From Alphaproteobacteria bacterium (GTDB lineage Bacteria > Pseudomonadota > Alphaproteobacteria > UBA6184): a stretch of DNA of 10,395 nt. Under the pieces are notes generated by a model. The model saw only the letters and a program-made list of their open reading frames with translations, was not told where the DNA came from and made no database searches. Position numbers and translations under genes: made by a program. Of the stretch, positions 1 to 6,901 are shown piece after piece (position 1 is the stretch's first letter; every line of letters starts with the position of its first letter). Location of the stretch: NCBI GenBank assembly GCA_030433125.1, contig JAUIKZ010000038.1, positions 1 to 10,395 on the forward strand, in the 5' to 3' direction.

Positions 1-746
1 GATTTGTGCTCAATAATCTCATTTTTAGCGGGCACCCGGCCAGCAATATAAAACACTAATCCACCAATGGTGTCGATGTCTTCCCCCTTAAGATCGGTAT
101 GGCCTGAGAATAGCGGACCATACATTTCTTCAATGTCTTCAATGGGCACTCGGCCGCCCACAAGTAGCTCGGTCGGGCTTTTTTGAATCATGAGTGTTTC
201 AAGGTCTTTGGCGTCCGCTTCCTCAACTTTACCCAGCACATACTCCACAATATCTTCCGCAGAAAGCAACCCATCGACGCCCCCAAACTCGTCCACAATA
301 ATGGCGATGCGGGCGCTTTTCTGTTGCATCTCCCACATAAGGTTAAATAGCGGCATGGCGGGAGAGACTATTAAGGGTTGTTGCAAATGCTCCTGTAAAA
401 CAAACGTGTCTAACTGGTTAATCGCCTTTAAAAGCTCACGCGTGGAAAAGATGCCTACGATGTCGTCAAGCGTATTTCGAAACACAGGGTAATAGGAATG
501 CGGCTCTTTCGCAACAAGGTTAACAAGATCGTTGTTTGAGGTGTTAATATCTATGGCAATTATATTGGCGCGGGGGACCGATACATCATACACATTCAAC
601 CGGCGTATTAAGGCGGCGTTGAGCATCAGCTCTTTTTTTTCTTCCCGTTGGTGTTTAGAGTCTTGCTCATTTTCATCCACCAACTCAAGGTCATCCTTTT
701 TATTATTACGGCCAAAAATCGTTTTTAGTTTTGCAAAAATGCTCAT
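1..746 (-). CDS. corC: CorC/YbeX-type CBS-domain protein (HlyC/CorC family), C-terminus beyond window
   Basis: Soluble CBS-pair protein of the CorC/YbeX type. The family has been linked to Mg2+/Co2+ efflux and, for YbeX, to ribosome metabolism. 248 codons are visible and the frame is open at the window edge; E. coli CorC is about 292 aa, so most of the protein is here. A charged N-terminus (residues 1-50, with a REEKKEL stretch) has no membrane segments, unlike the longer DUF21-containing relatives. The first CBS domain is at about 55-110 (VSVPRANIIAID, then DDIVGIFSTRELL). The second, at about 120-172, carries the hallmark VDEFGGVDGLLSAEDIVE (151-168). The CorC_HlyC domain starts near 188 and includes DIDTIGGLVFYIAGRVP. 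The ATG at 744-746 is preceded by AAAGGA. It is last of the visible genes in the operon, 28 bases after ybeY, as in the common phoH-ybeY-corC(-lnt) arrangement. Family assignment is secure; the transported ion or exact role is not shown. Confidence 0.93.
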   Translation of the reverse strand, partial: MSIFAKLKTIFGRNNKKDDLELVDENEQDSKHQREEKKELMLNAALIRRLNVYDVSVPRANIIAIDINTSNNDLVNLVAKEPHSYYPVFRNTLDDIVGIFSTRELLKAINQLDTFVLQEHLQQPLIVSPAMPLFNLMWEMQQKSARIAIIVDEFGGVDGLLSAEDIVEYVLGKVEEADAKDLETLMIQKSPTELLVGGRVPIEDIEEMYGPLFSGHTDLKGEDIDTIGGLVFYIAGRVPAKNEIIEHK

Positions 747-774
747 GCGCGATGATGATCCTTTATTGTTTTAA

Positions 775-1269
775 TTAGTAGGGTGAAGGAATGTTAAACT
801 GCTCTAAAATGGCTTCTTCATAGGCTTCCATCTTTTCGGCCTCTACTTCCGAAACTTCATGATCAAAGCCAATAAGGTGTAAGGCACCATGCACAAGCAT
901 ATGCGCAATGTGGTGATCTAGCGGCTTGTTTTGTTCTTTAGCTTCCGCCTCAATCACATCTAAACACAGCACAATATCTCCCAGGGTTACGGGGTGTGTT
1001 GTTTCTAAAATGTCCTGCAAACTTTCATAATGAGGGAAGGACAACACATTCGTTGGCTTGTCTTTCCCCCGGTGCTCGTTGTTAATACCGCGCATTTGCT
1101 CAACGTTGTTAAGCGTAATAGCTAACTCTTGGTGCACCGAAGCCGCCTCTTTTAAAAAAGGCTCTAACGTTGTGTTAAGTATTTTCTGAAAATGTTGTGC
1201 CAAGTCATCACGAAGCTCGGTCCAACGCAAATCCTCATAATGGACATTAATTTCTAATGCATAGCTCAT
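775..1269 (-). CDS. ybeY: Endoribonuclease YbeY (rRNA maturation factor)
   Basis: Zinc-dependent endoribonuclease of the UPF0054/YbeY family. Members act in the cytoplasm on 16S rRNA 3'-end maturation and in quality control of defective 70S ribosomes. The 164-aa product is of usual length. The metal motif HGALHLIGFDH gives the three zinc-ligand histidines H127, H131 and H137 (HxxxHxxxxxH). The conserved TNVLSFP (73-79) and LGDIVLC (96-102) segments are also present. The start ATG (1267-1269) has AAAGG about 8 bases upstream. The gene begins 11 bases after phoH and is followed 28 bases later by corC, which fits co-transcription with its known functional partner PhoH/YbeZ. No abnormal features. 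Confidence 0.97.
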   Translation of the reverse strand: MSYALEINVHYEDLRWTELRDDLAQHFQKILNTTLEPFLKEAASVHQELAITLNNVEQMRGINNEHRGKDKPTNVLSFPHYESLQDILETTHPVTLGDIVLCLDVIEAEAKEQNKPLDHHIAHMLVHGALHLIGFDHEVSEVEAEKMEAYEEAILEQFNIPSPY

Positions 1270-1280
1270 GTTGTTAACCT

Positions 1281-2228
1281 TTACTGTTTATTAGCCTGTT
1301 CATAGGCGGAAATTATTCTAGATACGATGGGACTACGAACTATATCATAATGCTGAAATTTGATCATTGCAACCCCTTTTATGCCGGCGAGCAATTTTTC
1401 AGCCTCCACAAGGCCAGAGGGGGTGTTAGGCGGCAGGTCGATTTGAGACGGATCACCCGTCACCACCATACGGCTATTGTTACCCAAGCGGGTTAAAAAC
1501 ATTTTCATTTGCACAGAGGTTGTGTTTTGGGCCTCGTCTAGCACCACGAAGGCGTTTGAGAGGGTGCGCCCCCGCATGAAGGCTAGCGGCGCGATTTCAA
1601 TTTGGCCAGATGCCATACGTTTGGCCACATCTTCCGGTGGCAAGGTGTCAAACAGCGCATCATACATAGGGCGCAAATAGGGGTCGACCTTATCTTTCAT
1701 ATCGCCGGGCAAAAAGCCCAGCTTCTCCCCTGCTTCCACAGCCGGACGTGACAATACAATGCGGTCAACCTCACCCGCCAGCATTTTTGAAACGGCCATA
1801 GCGATGGCAAGATAGGTCTTACCCGTGCCGGCAGGCCCCAAGCCAAACACAAGCTCATTGTTATTGATTGCCTCGCAGTAATCCGTTTGCGTGATAGTGC
1901 GTGGTTGCAACACCTTGATACGGGTGTTGATTTTCAGGGTGCTTTTCTGTGCATGCTCTTCAGAAAGGCTGAGCCGCACCGCCGCCTTCAATTCTTCTAT
2001 GTCAATGGGCTTATCTTGCGCAGCCTCTTCATATAGTTTTTGGAGCACATGTTGTGCCTGCAACACAGCCGGTTGATCACCCGTTAAGATGAGCTCATTT
2101 CCACGGCTGGCTATCCCCACGTCCATTAACTCCTCTAAATGATAAAGATGGTCATTCTGCCCTCCAAACACCATTTTCAAAATGTGGTTGTTATCAAATG
2201 AAATACTAACAGTATGGGGTTTGCTCAA
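1281..2228 (-). CDS. phoH: PhoH-family ATPase (YbeZ)
   Basis: Cytoplasmic PhoH-like P-loop NTPase, the usual operon partner of YbeY; members are thought to assist RNA processing or ribosome maturation. The 315-aa product has an N-terminal KH-like region (about 1-95). The PhoH ATPase domain follows, with Walker A GPAGTGKT (131-138), Walker B VVLDEAQN (228-235) and a sensor-like VVTGDPSQIDLP (255-266). The start is a TTG at 2226-2228: AAGGA lies exactly 7 bases upstream, and the next in-frame ATG (residue 19) would remove part of the N-terminal domain, so TTG is well supported. The gene lies 12 bases after miaB and 11 before ybeY. Confidence 0.96.
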   Translation of the reverse strand: MSKPHTVSISFDNNHILKMVFGGQNDHLYHLEELMDVGIASRGNELILTGDQPAVLQAQHVLQKLYEEAAQDKPIDIEELKAAVRLSLSEEHAQKSTLKINTRIKVLQPRTITQTDYCEAINNNELVFGLGPAGTGKTYLAIAMAVSKMLAGEVDRIVLSRPAVEAGEKLGFLPGDMKDKVDPYLRPMYDALFDTLPPEDVAKRMASGQIEIAPLAFMRGRTLSNAFVVLDEAQNTTSVQMKMFLTRLGNNSRMVVTGDPSQIDLPPNTPSGLVEAEKLLAGIKGVAMIKFQHYDIVRSPIVSRIISAYEQANKQ

Positions 2229-2240
2229 AGGTGTGTCCTT

Positions 2241-3587
2241 TTAACTTATGGTTACAATGCGCCCCTCAAGGCTGTTTTGGTGGCCGGCAATAATCTCAAC
2301 GTTTTCGATGTGGCCGATGAGGCGCTCGTTGCCTTCCACATACACCGATTGTAGGTTGGGGCCCTTGCCAATAAGCTGGCCTTCATGCTTACCCACTTTT
2401 TCAAACAACACGGGCATAATTGTACCGGCGCTTTGCTGGTTGAAGGCCAGTTGCTGTTCACGTAGCAGGGCTTGCAGACGTTGAAGGCGCTCGTCCTTCA
2501 CCTCCTCCGGCACTTGGTTTTCCATCAACGCGCCCGGTGTGCCAGGGCGAATGCTATATTTAAATGAGTAAGAGCAAGATGGGTAATTAATATCACGCAC
2601 CATTTGCAGGGTGTCTTCGAAATCCTTATCAGACTCCCCTGGGAAACCCACAATAAAGTCGGAGGACATAGAAATGTCAGGGCGATAGGTGCGTAGTTTT
2701 TCAATAATGGCGCGGTATTGATCGCCGGTGTGTTGGCGGTTCATGGCCTTTAAAATGCGATCCGAGCCTGATTGAATGGGCAGATGCAAATATGGCATAA
2801 GCTGCGGGATATCACGGTGGGCTTCATACAAACGGTCGTGCATATCACGCGGGTGAGAGGTGGTGTAACGCAGCCGCTCAATGCCCTCTACCTCAGCCAA
2901 AGCAAACAGCAGGTCACCTAACGTGCGCTCTTTACCACTGCCATCCTCACCATGATAGGCGTTTACGTTTTGGCCCAGCAAGGTGATTTCTTTCACACCT
3001 TGGCTTACCAAGTGTTTAGCGTCCTCCACCACCGCTTGTATGGGGCGAGATGTTTCCGCACCACGGGTGTAAGGCACCACACAGAAGGTGCAGAATTTAT
3101 CGCAGCCTTCTTGAACCGATAAAAAGGCGCTCCCCTTGCTATCAGCTGTGGGTTTTGGCATGTAATCAAATTTCGACTCCACCGGGAAGTCTACATCTAG
3201 CACATTGCGTTTACCGGTGGCACGGTGAGCACGCGCGATCATTTCCGGCAGACGATGATAGGTTTGAGGGCCGAACACCACATCCACAAACGGTGCTTTT
3301 TTGGTGATCTCTTCCCCTTCGGCTTGTGCCACACAACCGGCCACCGCCAAAATCATATCCTCGCCTTTTGCCTGCTTCGACATTTTAAAGGGCTTATAGC
3401 GACCGAGGTCAGAGTATAGCTTTTGCTCTGCCTTTTCGCGAATATGGCAGGTGTTCACAATAATAAGGTCGGCGTTCTCCGGGGTGTTTTGCACCGTGTA
3501 CCCTAATGGCTTTAATATATCTGCCATACGTGCAGAGTCATACACGTTCATTTGGCAGCCATATGTTTTTATATATAATTGCTTCAT
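2241..3587 (-). CDS. miaB: tRNA-2-methylthio-N6-dimethylallyladenosine synthase MiaB
   Basis: Radical-SAM methylthiotransferase that converts i6A37 to ms2i6A37 in tRNAs reading UNN codons. The 448-aa product has the full three-domain layout. The N-terminal UPF0004 domain has cluster cysteines C11 (KTYGCQMN), C47 (VNTCHIR) and C85 (VAGCVAQ). The radical-SAM domain has C162, C166 and C169 in EGCDKFCTFCVVPYTRG. The C-terminal TRAM domain spans about 382-446. Conserved GQNVNAY and HLPIQSGSD segments are present, which point to MiaB rather than RimO or MtaB. The start ATG (3585-3587) has only a weak upstream SD. It is the first gene of the minus-strand operon, so its promoter should lie in 3588-3660. 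Confidence 0.97.
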   Translation of the reverse strand: MKQLYIKTYGCQMNVYDSARMADILKPLGYTVQNTPENADLIIVNTCHIREKAEQKLYSDLGRYKPFKMSKQAKGEDMILAVAGCVAQAEGEEITKKAPFVDVVFGPQTYHRLPEMIARAHRATGKRNVLDVDFPVESKFDYMPKPTADSKGSAFLSVQEGCDKFCTFCVVPYTRGAETSRPIQAVVEDAKHLVSQGVKEITLLGQNVNAYHGEDGSGKERTLGDLLFALAEVEGIERLRYTTSHPRDMHDRLYEAHRDIPQLMPYLHLPIQSGSDRILKAMNRQHTGDQYRAIIEKLRTYRPDISMSSDFIVGFPGESDKDFEDTLQMVRDINYPSCSYSFKYSIRPGTPGALMENQVPEEVKDERLQRLQALLREQQLAFNQQSAGTIMPVLFEKVGKHEGQLIGKGPNLQSVYVEGNERLIGHIENVEIIAGHQNSLEGRIVTIS

Positions 3588-3611
3588 ATTCTAAAATCAT
3601 TCATGGCTAAA

Positions 3612-3639
3612 CTTTTATATACAAAAAATAAAATTTCAA
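3612..3639 (-). promoter_or_regulatory. Candidate sigma70-type promoter for the miaB operon
   Basis: On the minus strand, TTGAAA (3639-3634) and TAAAAG (3617-3612) are separated by 16 bases, which would start transcription about 18 bases upstream of the miaB ATG. The -35 box is good (5/6) and the -10 box only moderate (4/6). The surroundings are AT-rich, so chance matches are possible. Confidence 0.35.
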
Positions 3640-3821
3640 GGGCTTTGTTCTGCGAAATGTTTCCGAAGAGTGTCTTTTCCACCTTGTGTGATATCACCTT
3701 GCAAAGCAGAACCTGATAAAGACCACAGTATATATAGGTTATCATCCTTACAATAATGTGGCGGGGCGGCGTCTGCAGCTATCCCCCTAATCAAGCTTAC
3801 AAGCCCCTATCTTGCACAAGA

Positions 3822-3827
3822 TATAAT
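3822..3827 (+). promoter_or_regulatory. Consensus -10 box (TATAAT) ahead of the palindrome
   Basis: A perfect TATAAT lies about 30 bases before the palindrome at 3857-3961, so a transcript from it would carry that hairpin near its 5' end. The -35 partner is poor: CTTACA at 3796-3801 is 20 bases away and TTACAA at 3797-3802 is 19 away. It could serve a small RNA or a long fliQ leader, or be chance. Confidence 0.22.
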
Positions 3828-3856
3828 ATTTCTTTTGGCTCATGGCTGAATTTAAA

Positions 3857-3961
3857 GCTTAAAGCGAAGCGCCGTTTGTCAAGAGCGCCCCGGGCCCCTG
3901 CAGATTTTGCGCTAGCAAAATCGAAGGGAAAGGGCAACCTTTACAAACAAGCGCTTTAAGC
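3857..3961. repeat. 105-bp imperfect palindrome (long hairpin element)
   Basis: The two halves are complementary along most of their length. GCTTAAAGCG (3857-3866) pairs perfectly with CGCTTTAAGC (3952-3961). GTTTGT (3874-3879) pairs with ACAAAC (3943-3948). CCC/GGG blocks follow, separated by internal loops. At the tip, GATTTTGC (3903-3910) and GCAAAATC (3915-3922) close on the tetraloop GCTA. An alternative local hairpin, AAAGG-GCAA-CCTTT, lies in the right half. No T-tract follows directly, so it is not a standard terminator. It may be a palindromic repeat element, a structured small RNA or a leader structure for fliQ. Its arms resemble those of the element at 9088-9347. Confidence 0.75.
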
Positions 3962-4038
3962 GACAATGCAGCTGAGCGAAAAGAATGCCCTGTATTTTTT
4001 TAATCACTCTCCCCTCCTGCCCCCTCATTGTATGGCAC

Positions 4039-4067
4039 TTGAAATGAGCCGTTTACGTTTTCTTAAT
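4039..4067 (+). promoter_or_regulatory. Candidate sigma70-type promoter for fliQ-flgFGAH
   Basis: TTGAAA (4039-4044) and CTTAAT (4062-4067) are separated by an ideal 17 bases and lie just upstream of fliQ, with a predicted start near 4074. A nearby TGGCAC suggested a sigma54 promoter, but the required GC of the -12 element is not at the right distance. A flagellar regulator site could not be identified. Confidence 0.35.
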
Positions 4068-4094
4068 CCCTTATAGCGCAGGATAAAAGAAAAA

Positions 4095-4349
4095 ATGGAA
4101 TTTACAGAGGCCTACGACATTTTAAAAGAAGCGATTATGGTGACCATCAAAGTGGGGGCTCCCATGTTAATTGCGGCGCTAGCCCTTGGTTTGCTGGTGT
4201 CTATTTTTCAAGCCATGACGCAAATACAAGAGGCCACGCTTTCGTTTATTCCCAAACTGTTGGGTATCCTTACGGTTCTTATTTTGTTTTTACCACGCAT
4301 TAATGGGTACCTTAGTGGGTTTGCTATGCGATTAATGGATAGAATTTAA
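4095..4349 (+). CDS. fliQ: Flagellar export-gate protein FliQ
   Basis: Small inner-membrane component of the flagellar type III export gate, which assembles with FliP and FliR into a helical channel. The 84-aa product is close to the usual 86-90. It shows two hydrophobic segments (about 17-37 and 53-74) flanking the conserved loop QAMTQIQEATLSFIPK (39-54), the family hallmark. AGGA is 11 bases upstream of the ATG. It is the first gene of the plus-strand flagellar run. No other export-gate gene is in view, so the rest of the apparatus must be encoded elsewhere. Placement directly before flgF agrees with fliE-fliQ-flgF-type orders I recall from some alphaproteobacteria. Confidence 0.95.
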   Translation: MEFTEAYDILKEAIMVTIKVGAPMLIAALALGLLVSIFQAMTQIQEATLSFIPKLLGILTVLILFLPRINGYLSGFAMRLMDRI

Positions 4350-4355
4350 CTTGGT

Positions 4356-4421
4356 ATGAAAATTGCTAGACATCTTATGAATATATTTGGTGGTTTAAAA
4401 AATAAAGGTGGTACAAAATGA
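4356..4421 (+). CDS. Possible 21-codon ORF between fliQ and flgF
   Basis: An ATG at 4356 opens a 21-codon frame (MKIARHLMNI ... GGTK) whose TGA overlaps the flgF ATG as ATGA. The peptide would be basic and weakly amphipathic. It has no clear Shine-Dalgarno sequence. flgF has its own strong AAAGGTGG site inside this frame, so the frame may be fortuitous or may couple flgF translation to upstream ribosomes. I recognise no family. Confidence 0.2.
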   Translation: MKIARHLMNIFGGLKNKGGTK

Positions 4422-5137
4422 GTGTAGAATCAATTGCACTTTCACGACAAGTCATTATTGAGCGTCAGCTTGAGATGCTGGCGCATAATGCTGCCAACGC
4501 CTCAACGCCGGGCTTCAAAACCGAGCGTCTTTCCTTTAAGGATCAAACGAACGATTCTGGCGTGTCTTATGCCAGTGAGGGAAGCATTGTGCGCGACTAC
4601 AGCCCCGGCGCTATCAAACATACAGGTAATGAGCATGATTTAGCCATACAAGGTGATGGTTTTTTCGCGGTCCGTGATGCGGAAGGGGAGGTGTTCTACA
4701 CCCGCAACGGGCACTTTCATATCAACAACCAAAACCAACTTGTGAACTCAAGCGGCCAGCAAGTGCTAGCTTTGGGTGATGCGGAAATAGGCATTACCCC
4801 CGACCAAGCGCCCCTTCGCATTGATGGCGATGGTTTTATATATGGCAGCAATGGTGAAGAAATCACGCAACTTAATGTTGTAACCTTTGAAAACGCAGAT
4901 GCCCTTGTAGACATGGGGGGCACCGTTTACCGTGCGCCCGAGGACGAAGAGCCACTGCCGGCCACTAACGCAAGAATACTCCAATACAGCGTAGAAGGGT
5001 CTAACGTTAACACCGTGGAAATTATGACTGAGCTCATGAAGCTGACCCGCGAATTTCAATACACACAAGAAAACATTCAACAATCTCACCAGCAAGATAC
5101 AAACGCTATTAAAAAACTAGCTGGTAACGATAAGTAA
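4418..5137 (+). CDS. flgF: Flagellar proximal rod protein FlgF
   Basis: Rod protein of the flagellar basal body, exported through the type III apparatus and assembled in the periplasm between the MS ring and FlgG. The 239-aa product has the N-terminal rod motif region LAHNAANASTPGFK (21-34), the central basal-body fold with DLAIQGDGFFAV (74-85) and YTRNGHF, and the C-terminal heptad-like segment EGSNVNTVEIMTELMKLTREF (193-213). It is distinguished from FlgG by length, by the SxALSRQ start and by operon position. AAAGGTGG lies 7 bases upstream of ATG. The gene is followed by flgG after 11 bases. No cleavable signal peptide is present, as expected for a type III substrate. Confidence 0.93.
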   Translation: MSVESIALSRQVIIERQLEMLAHNAANASTPGFKTERLSFKDQTNDSGVSYASEGSIVRDYSPGAIKHTGNEHDLAIQGDGFFAVRDAEGEVFYTRNGHFHINNQNQLVNSSGQQVLALGDAEIGITPDQAPLRIDGDGFIYGSNGEEITQLNVVTFENADALVDMGGTVYRAPEDEEPLPATNARILQYSVEGSNVNTVEIMTELMKLTREFQYTQENIQQSHQQDTNAIKKLAGNDK

Positions 5138-5148
5138 AGGAACACACT

Positions 5149-5952
5149 ATGTCATCACTTGTAGGCGCTATGAACACTGTTACATCTGGCCTAGCCTTGC
5201 TTGAAAAAAACATGCAGGTCATTTCAAACAACTTAGCGAACATGAACACCATCGGCTTCAAGCGCAACTTGCTGGAGGCCCATGATATGGGGTACCAATC
5301 CATAAACCAAAGCGGAGCTGGAGAAGCAGATGCGCAAGCCGCCACCAACAACAGCCAAGTGGGCATGGGGGCCAAAGTGGCCAACATCCACACAGTGCAA
5401 GAACAAGGTTCCCTGCAAGAGGCTGAGGGGCCCTTAAACGTAGCCATTCAGGGCCGCGGCTATCTTCGCTTTGAAAATAACGATAACGAGATGATATATA
5501 GCCGCGATGGCGCCCTTAGTCTTAACAGTGAAGGCCAAATAGTTAACAGCTTGGGGCACCGCCTACAGGGGGAGAATGGCCCCATCATCATTCCAGCTGA
5601 TACGGGCAACGTTACAATACTTGAAAACGGTGAGGTAGTCGCAAGTCGTACTAATGAAGAGAACACCGAAACGCTGGGTGTCATTCAACTAGCCACATTT
5701 TTAAACGCGGGCGGCCTCGAAAAAATTGGTGGTAATATGTATCGCGCAAATGAGCGCACCGGCGAGGCTGAATTGCAGCAGCCCACACAAAATGGAGCCG
5801 GAAAATTGTTAGGCGGGTTTTTGGAGGCCTCAAATGTGAACCTCATTAGCGAAATGACAAACATGATTGCTGTGCATCGCAGTTATGACGTGCAGTCATC
5901 TACGCTCAAAAAATTAGATGAGGCACAAGGAACATTTGTGAACAAGGTGTAA
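5149..5952 (+). CDS. flgG: Flagellar distal rod protein FlgG
   Basis: Distal rod subunit that spans the periplasm inside the P and L rings. The 267-aa product is slightly longer than the usual 260-262. It shows the rod motif ISNNLANMNTIGFKRN (25-40), the core GPLNVAIQGRGYLRF (94-108), YSRDGALSLNSEGQIV (117-132) and the C-terminal EASNVNLISEMTNMIAVHRSY (226-246), all diagnostic for FlgG. AAGGA is 7 bases upstream of the start. It lies between flgF and flgA, with only 3 bases before flgA. The N-terminus (MSSLVGAMNTVTSG) departs from the common MxxLWIAxTG form, but the rest aligns well with the family. Confidence 0.95.
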   Translation: MSSLVGAMNTVTSGLALLEKNMQVISNNLANMNTIGFKRNLLEAHDMGYQSINQSGAGEADAQAATNNSQVGMGAKVANIHTVQEQGSLQEAEGPLNVAIQGRGYLRFENNDNEMIYSRDGALSLNSEGQIVNSLGHRLQGENGPIIIPADTGNVTILENGEVVASRTNEENTETLGVIQLATFLNAGGLEKIGGNMYRANERTGEAELQQPTQNGAGKLLGGFLEASNVNLISEMTNMIAVHRSYDVQSSTLKKLDEAQGTFVNKV

Positions 5953-5955
5953 TAC

Positions 5956-6900
5956 ATGACCGTTAGGTTTCTTCCTCTTTTCATTGTTACGGTGCTATCA
6001 CTTACGGGCCTCTTTGCAGGCCCTGTTCGCTTACGCGCTGACCATGAAATTAACCGCAAGGTGATCATGGTCTCTGATTTTTTTAGCGGGGTGACCGCCA
6101 AGCAAGACAGCAAAGTGTTAGACGCCCCAAACTATGGAGAAAAGCTGGTGTTCACCGCGGGCTTTTTAAAGGAACTGGCGGTGACTCAAAATCTTAAGAT
6201 TGAGATTAAACCTGAGGACAAAATCACTATTGAGCGTGAAAGCCAGGTGGTGGCGTTCGACAGCTTTAAGGAGCTGGTAAAAGATAAGCTGGAAGAGCTT
6301 CAACTGTACGAAGACTATGACATTACCTTTGATAAAAAACCCAAAGCTGTTTTCGCGAACCCAGAGGCCCCAGAGATTGAGCTTAAAACCTTTAAACTCA
6401 ACGAAAAATCAAAGCGCTTTCAAGCGCGTTTTATGGTGCCGGGGGCTGAACGGGATGAGGTTTTTTTGATCGGCCATGTGGTTGAGTTTGTGGAGCTGCC
6501 GGTGCTTGTACGGGACATTCCCAACAATCAAGCTATTACGAAAGATGACATCACCATCCAAAAAGTGGATAAAAAGAAGGCTCGTAATGGTGTGGCACTC
6601 AACATCGATGACCTGATTGGGCTAGCCCCTAAAAGCGGCATCCTTAAGGCTGGCCAACCCATCGCCAAGCGACGCCTTAAAAAACCCACGGTTATTGAAA
6701 AAGGCTCTATAGTAACGGCTATTGTTAAAAATGGCCCCTTGCGAATAACGGCGCAAGTGAAGGCCATGCAAAGTGGCGGCGCCGGTGACACCATTCGCCT
6801 AAAAAACATTAAGTCGAACAAATTTATTGAGGCCATAGTTGTAAATTCACAGCAAGTAGATGTGCCTGTGGCCACCACCAAAATTATTGAGGGCAGATAA
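5956..6900 (+). CDS. flgA: Flagellar P-ring assembly chaperone FlgA
   Basis: Periplasmic chaperone needed for P-ring (FlgI) assembly. The 314-aa product starts with a Sec-type signal (MTVRFLPLF followed by VTVLSLTGLFAG; cleavage probably near residues 21-30). A poorly conserved N-terminal region of about 150 residues follows. The SAF domain is at about 182-242 (PVLVRDIPNNQAITKDDI ... KSGILKAGQPI), and the C-terminal FlgA domain at about 246-305 contains the typical GDTIRLKNIKSNKFIEAIV. It is longer than enterobacterial FlgA (219 aa) because of the N-terminal part. AAGGTG lies 6 bases upstream, inside the end of flgG. FlgI, its client, is not encoded in this window. Confidence 0.92.
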   Translation: MTVRFLPLFIVTVLSLTGLFAGPVRLRADHEINRKVIMVSDFFSGVTAKQDSKVLDAPNYGEKLVFTAGFLKELAVTQNLKIEIKPEDKITIERESQVVAFDSFKELVKDKLEELQLYEDYDITFDKKPKAVFANPEAPEIELKTFKLNEKSKRFQARFMVPGAERDEVFLIGHVVEFVELPVLVRDIPNNQAITKDDITIQKVDKKKARNGVALNIDDLIGLAPKSGILKAGQPIAKRRLKKPTVIEKGSIVTAIVKNGPLRITAQVKAMQSGGAGDTIRLKNIKSNKFIEAIVVNSQQVDVPVATTKIIEGR

Positions 6901-6901
6901 C

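Larger units (their letters stand above)
3588..4094. other. Gene-free divergent region between miaB and fliQ (507 bp)
   Basis: No convincing protein gene is present. A 67-codon plus-strand frame at 3756-3959 has no Shine-Dalgarno sequence, runs through the palindrome and resembles no protein I know. The region holds the candidate miaB promoter at its left end, a consensus TATAAT at 3822-3827, the 105-bp palindrome at 3857-3961, a T-rich stretch near 3992-4001 and the candidate fliQ promoter at its right end. No tRNA, SRP RNA, RNase P RNA or tmRNA signature was recognised. Confidence 0.7.

Noticed and set aside
190..774. Plus-strand frames opposite corC
   Set aside because: Shadows of the clearly conserved CorC reading frame on the minus strand.
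3756..3959. 67-codon plus-strand frame across the first palindrome
   Set aside because: No ribosome-binding site and no recognisable protein; its second half is simply the palindrome read through, and the stop lies in the terminal arm.
4032..4050. Sigma54-like TGGCAC upstream of fliQ
   Set aside because: The downstream GC dinucleotide of the -12 element is not at the required spacing.
6860..6901. Upstream in-frame ATG for flgH
   Set aside because: It would add 14 residues inside flgA and spoil the lipoprotein signal; the ATG at 6902 has an SD and a proper lipobox Cys.
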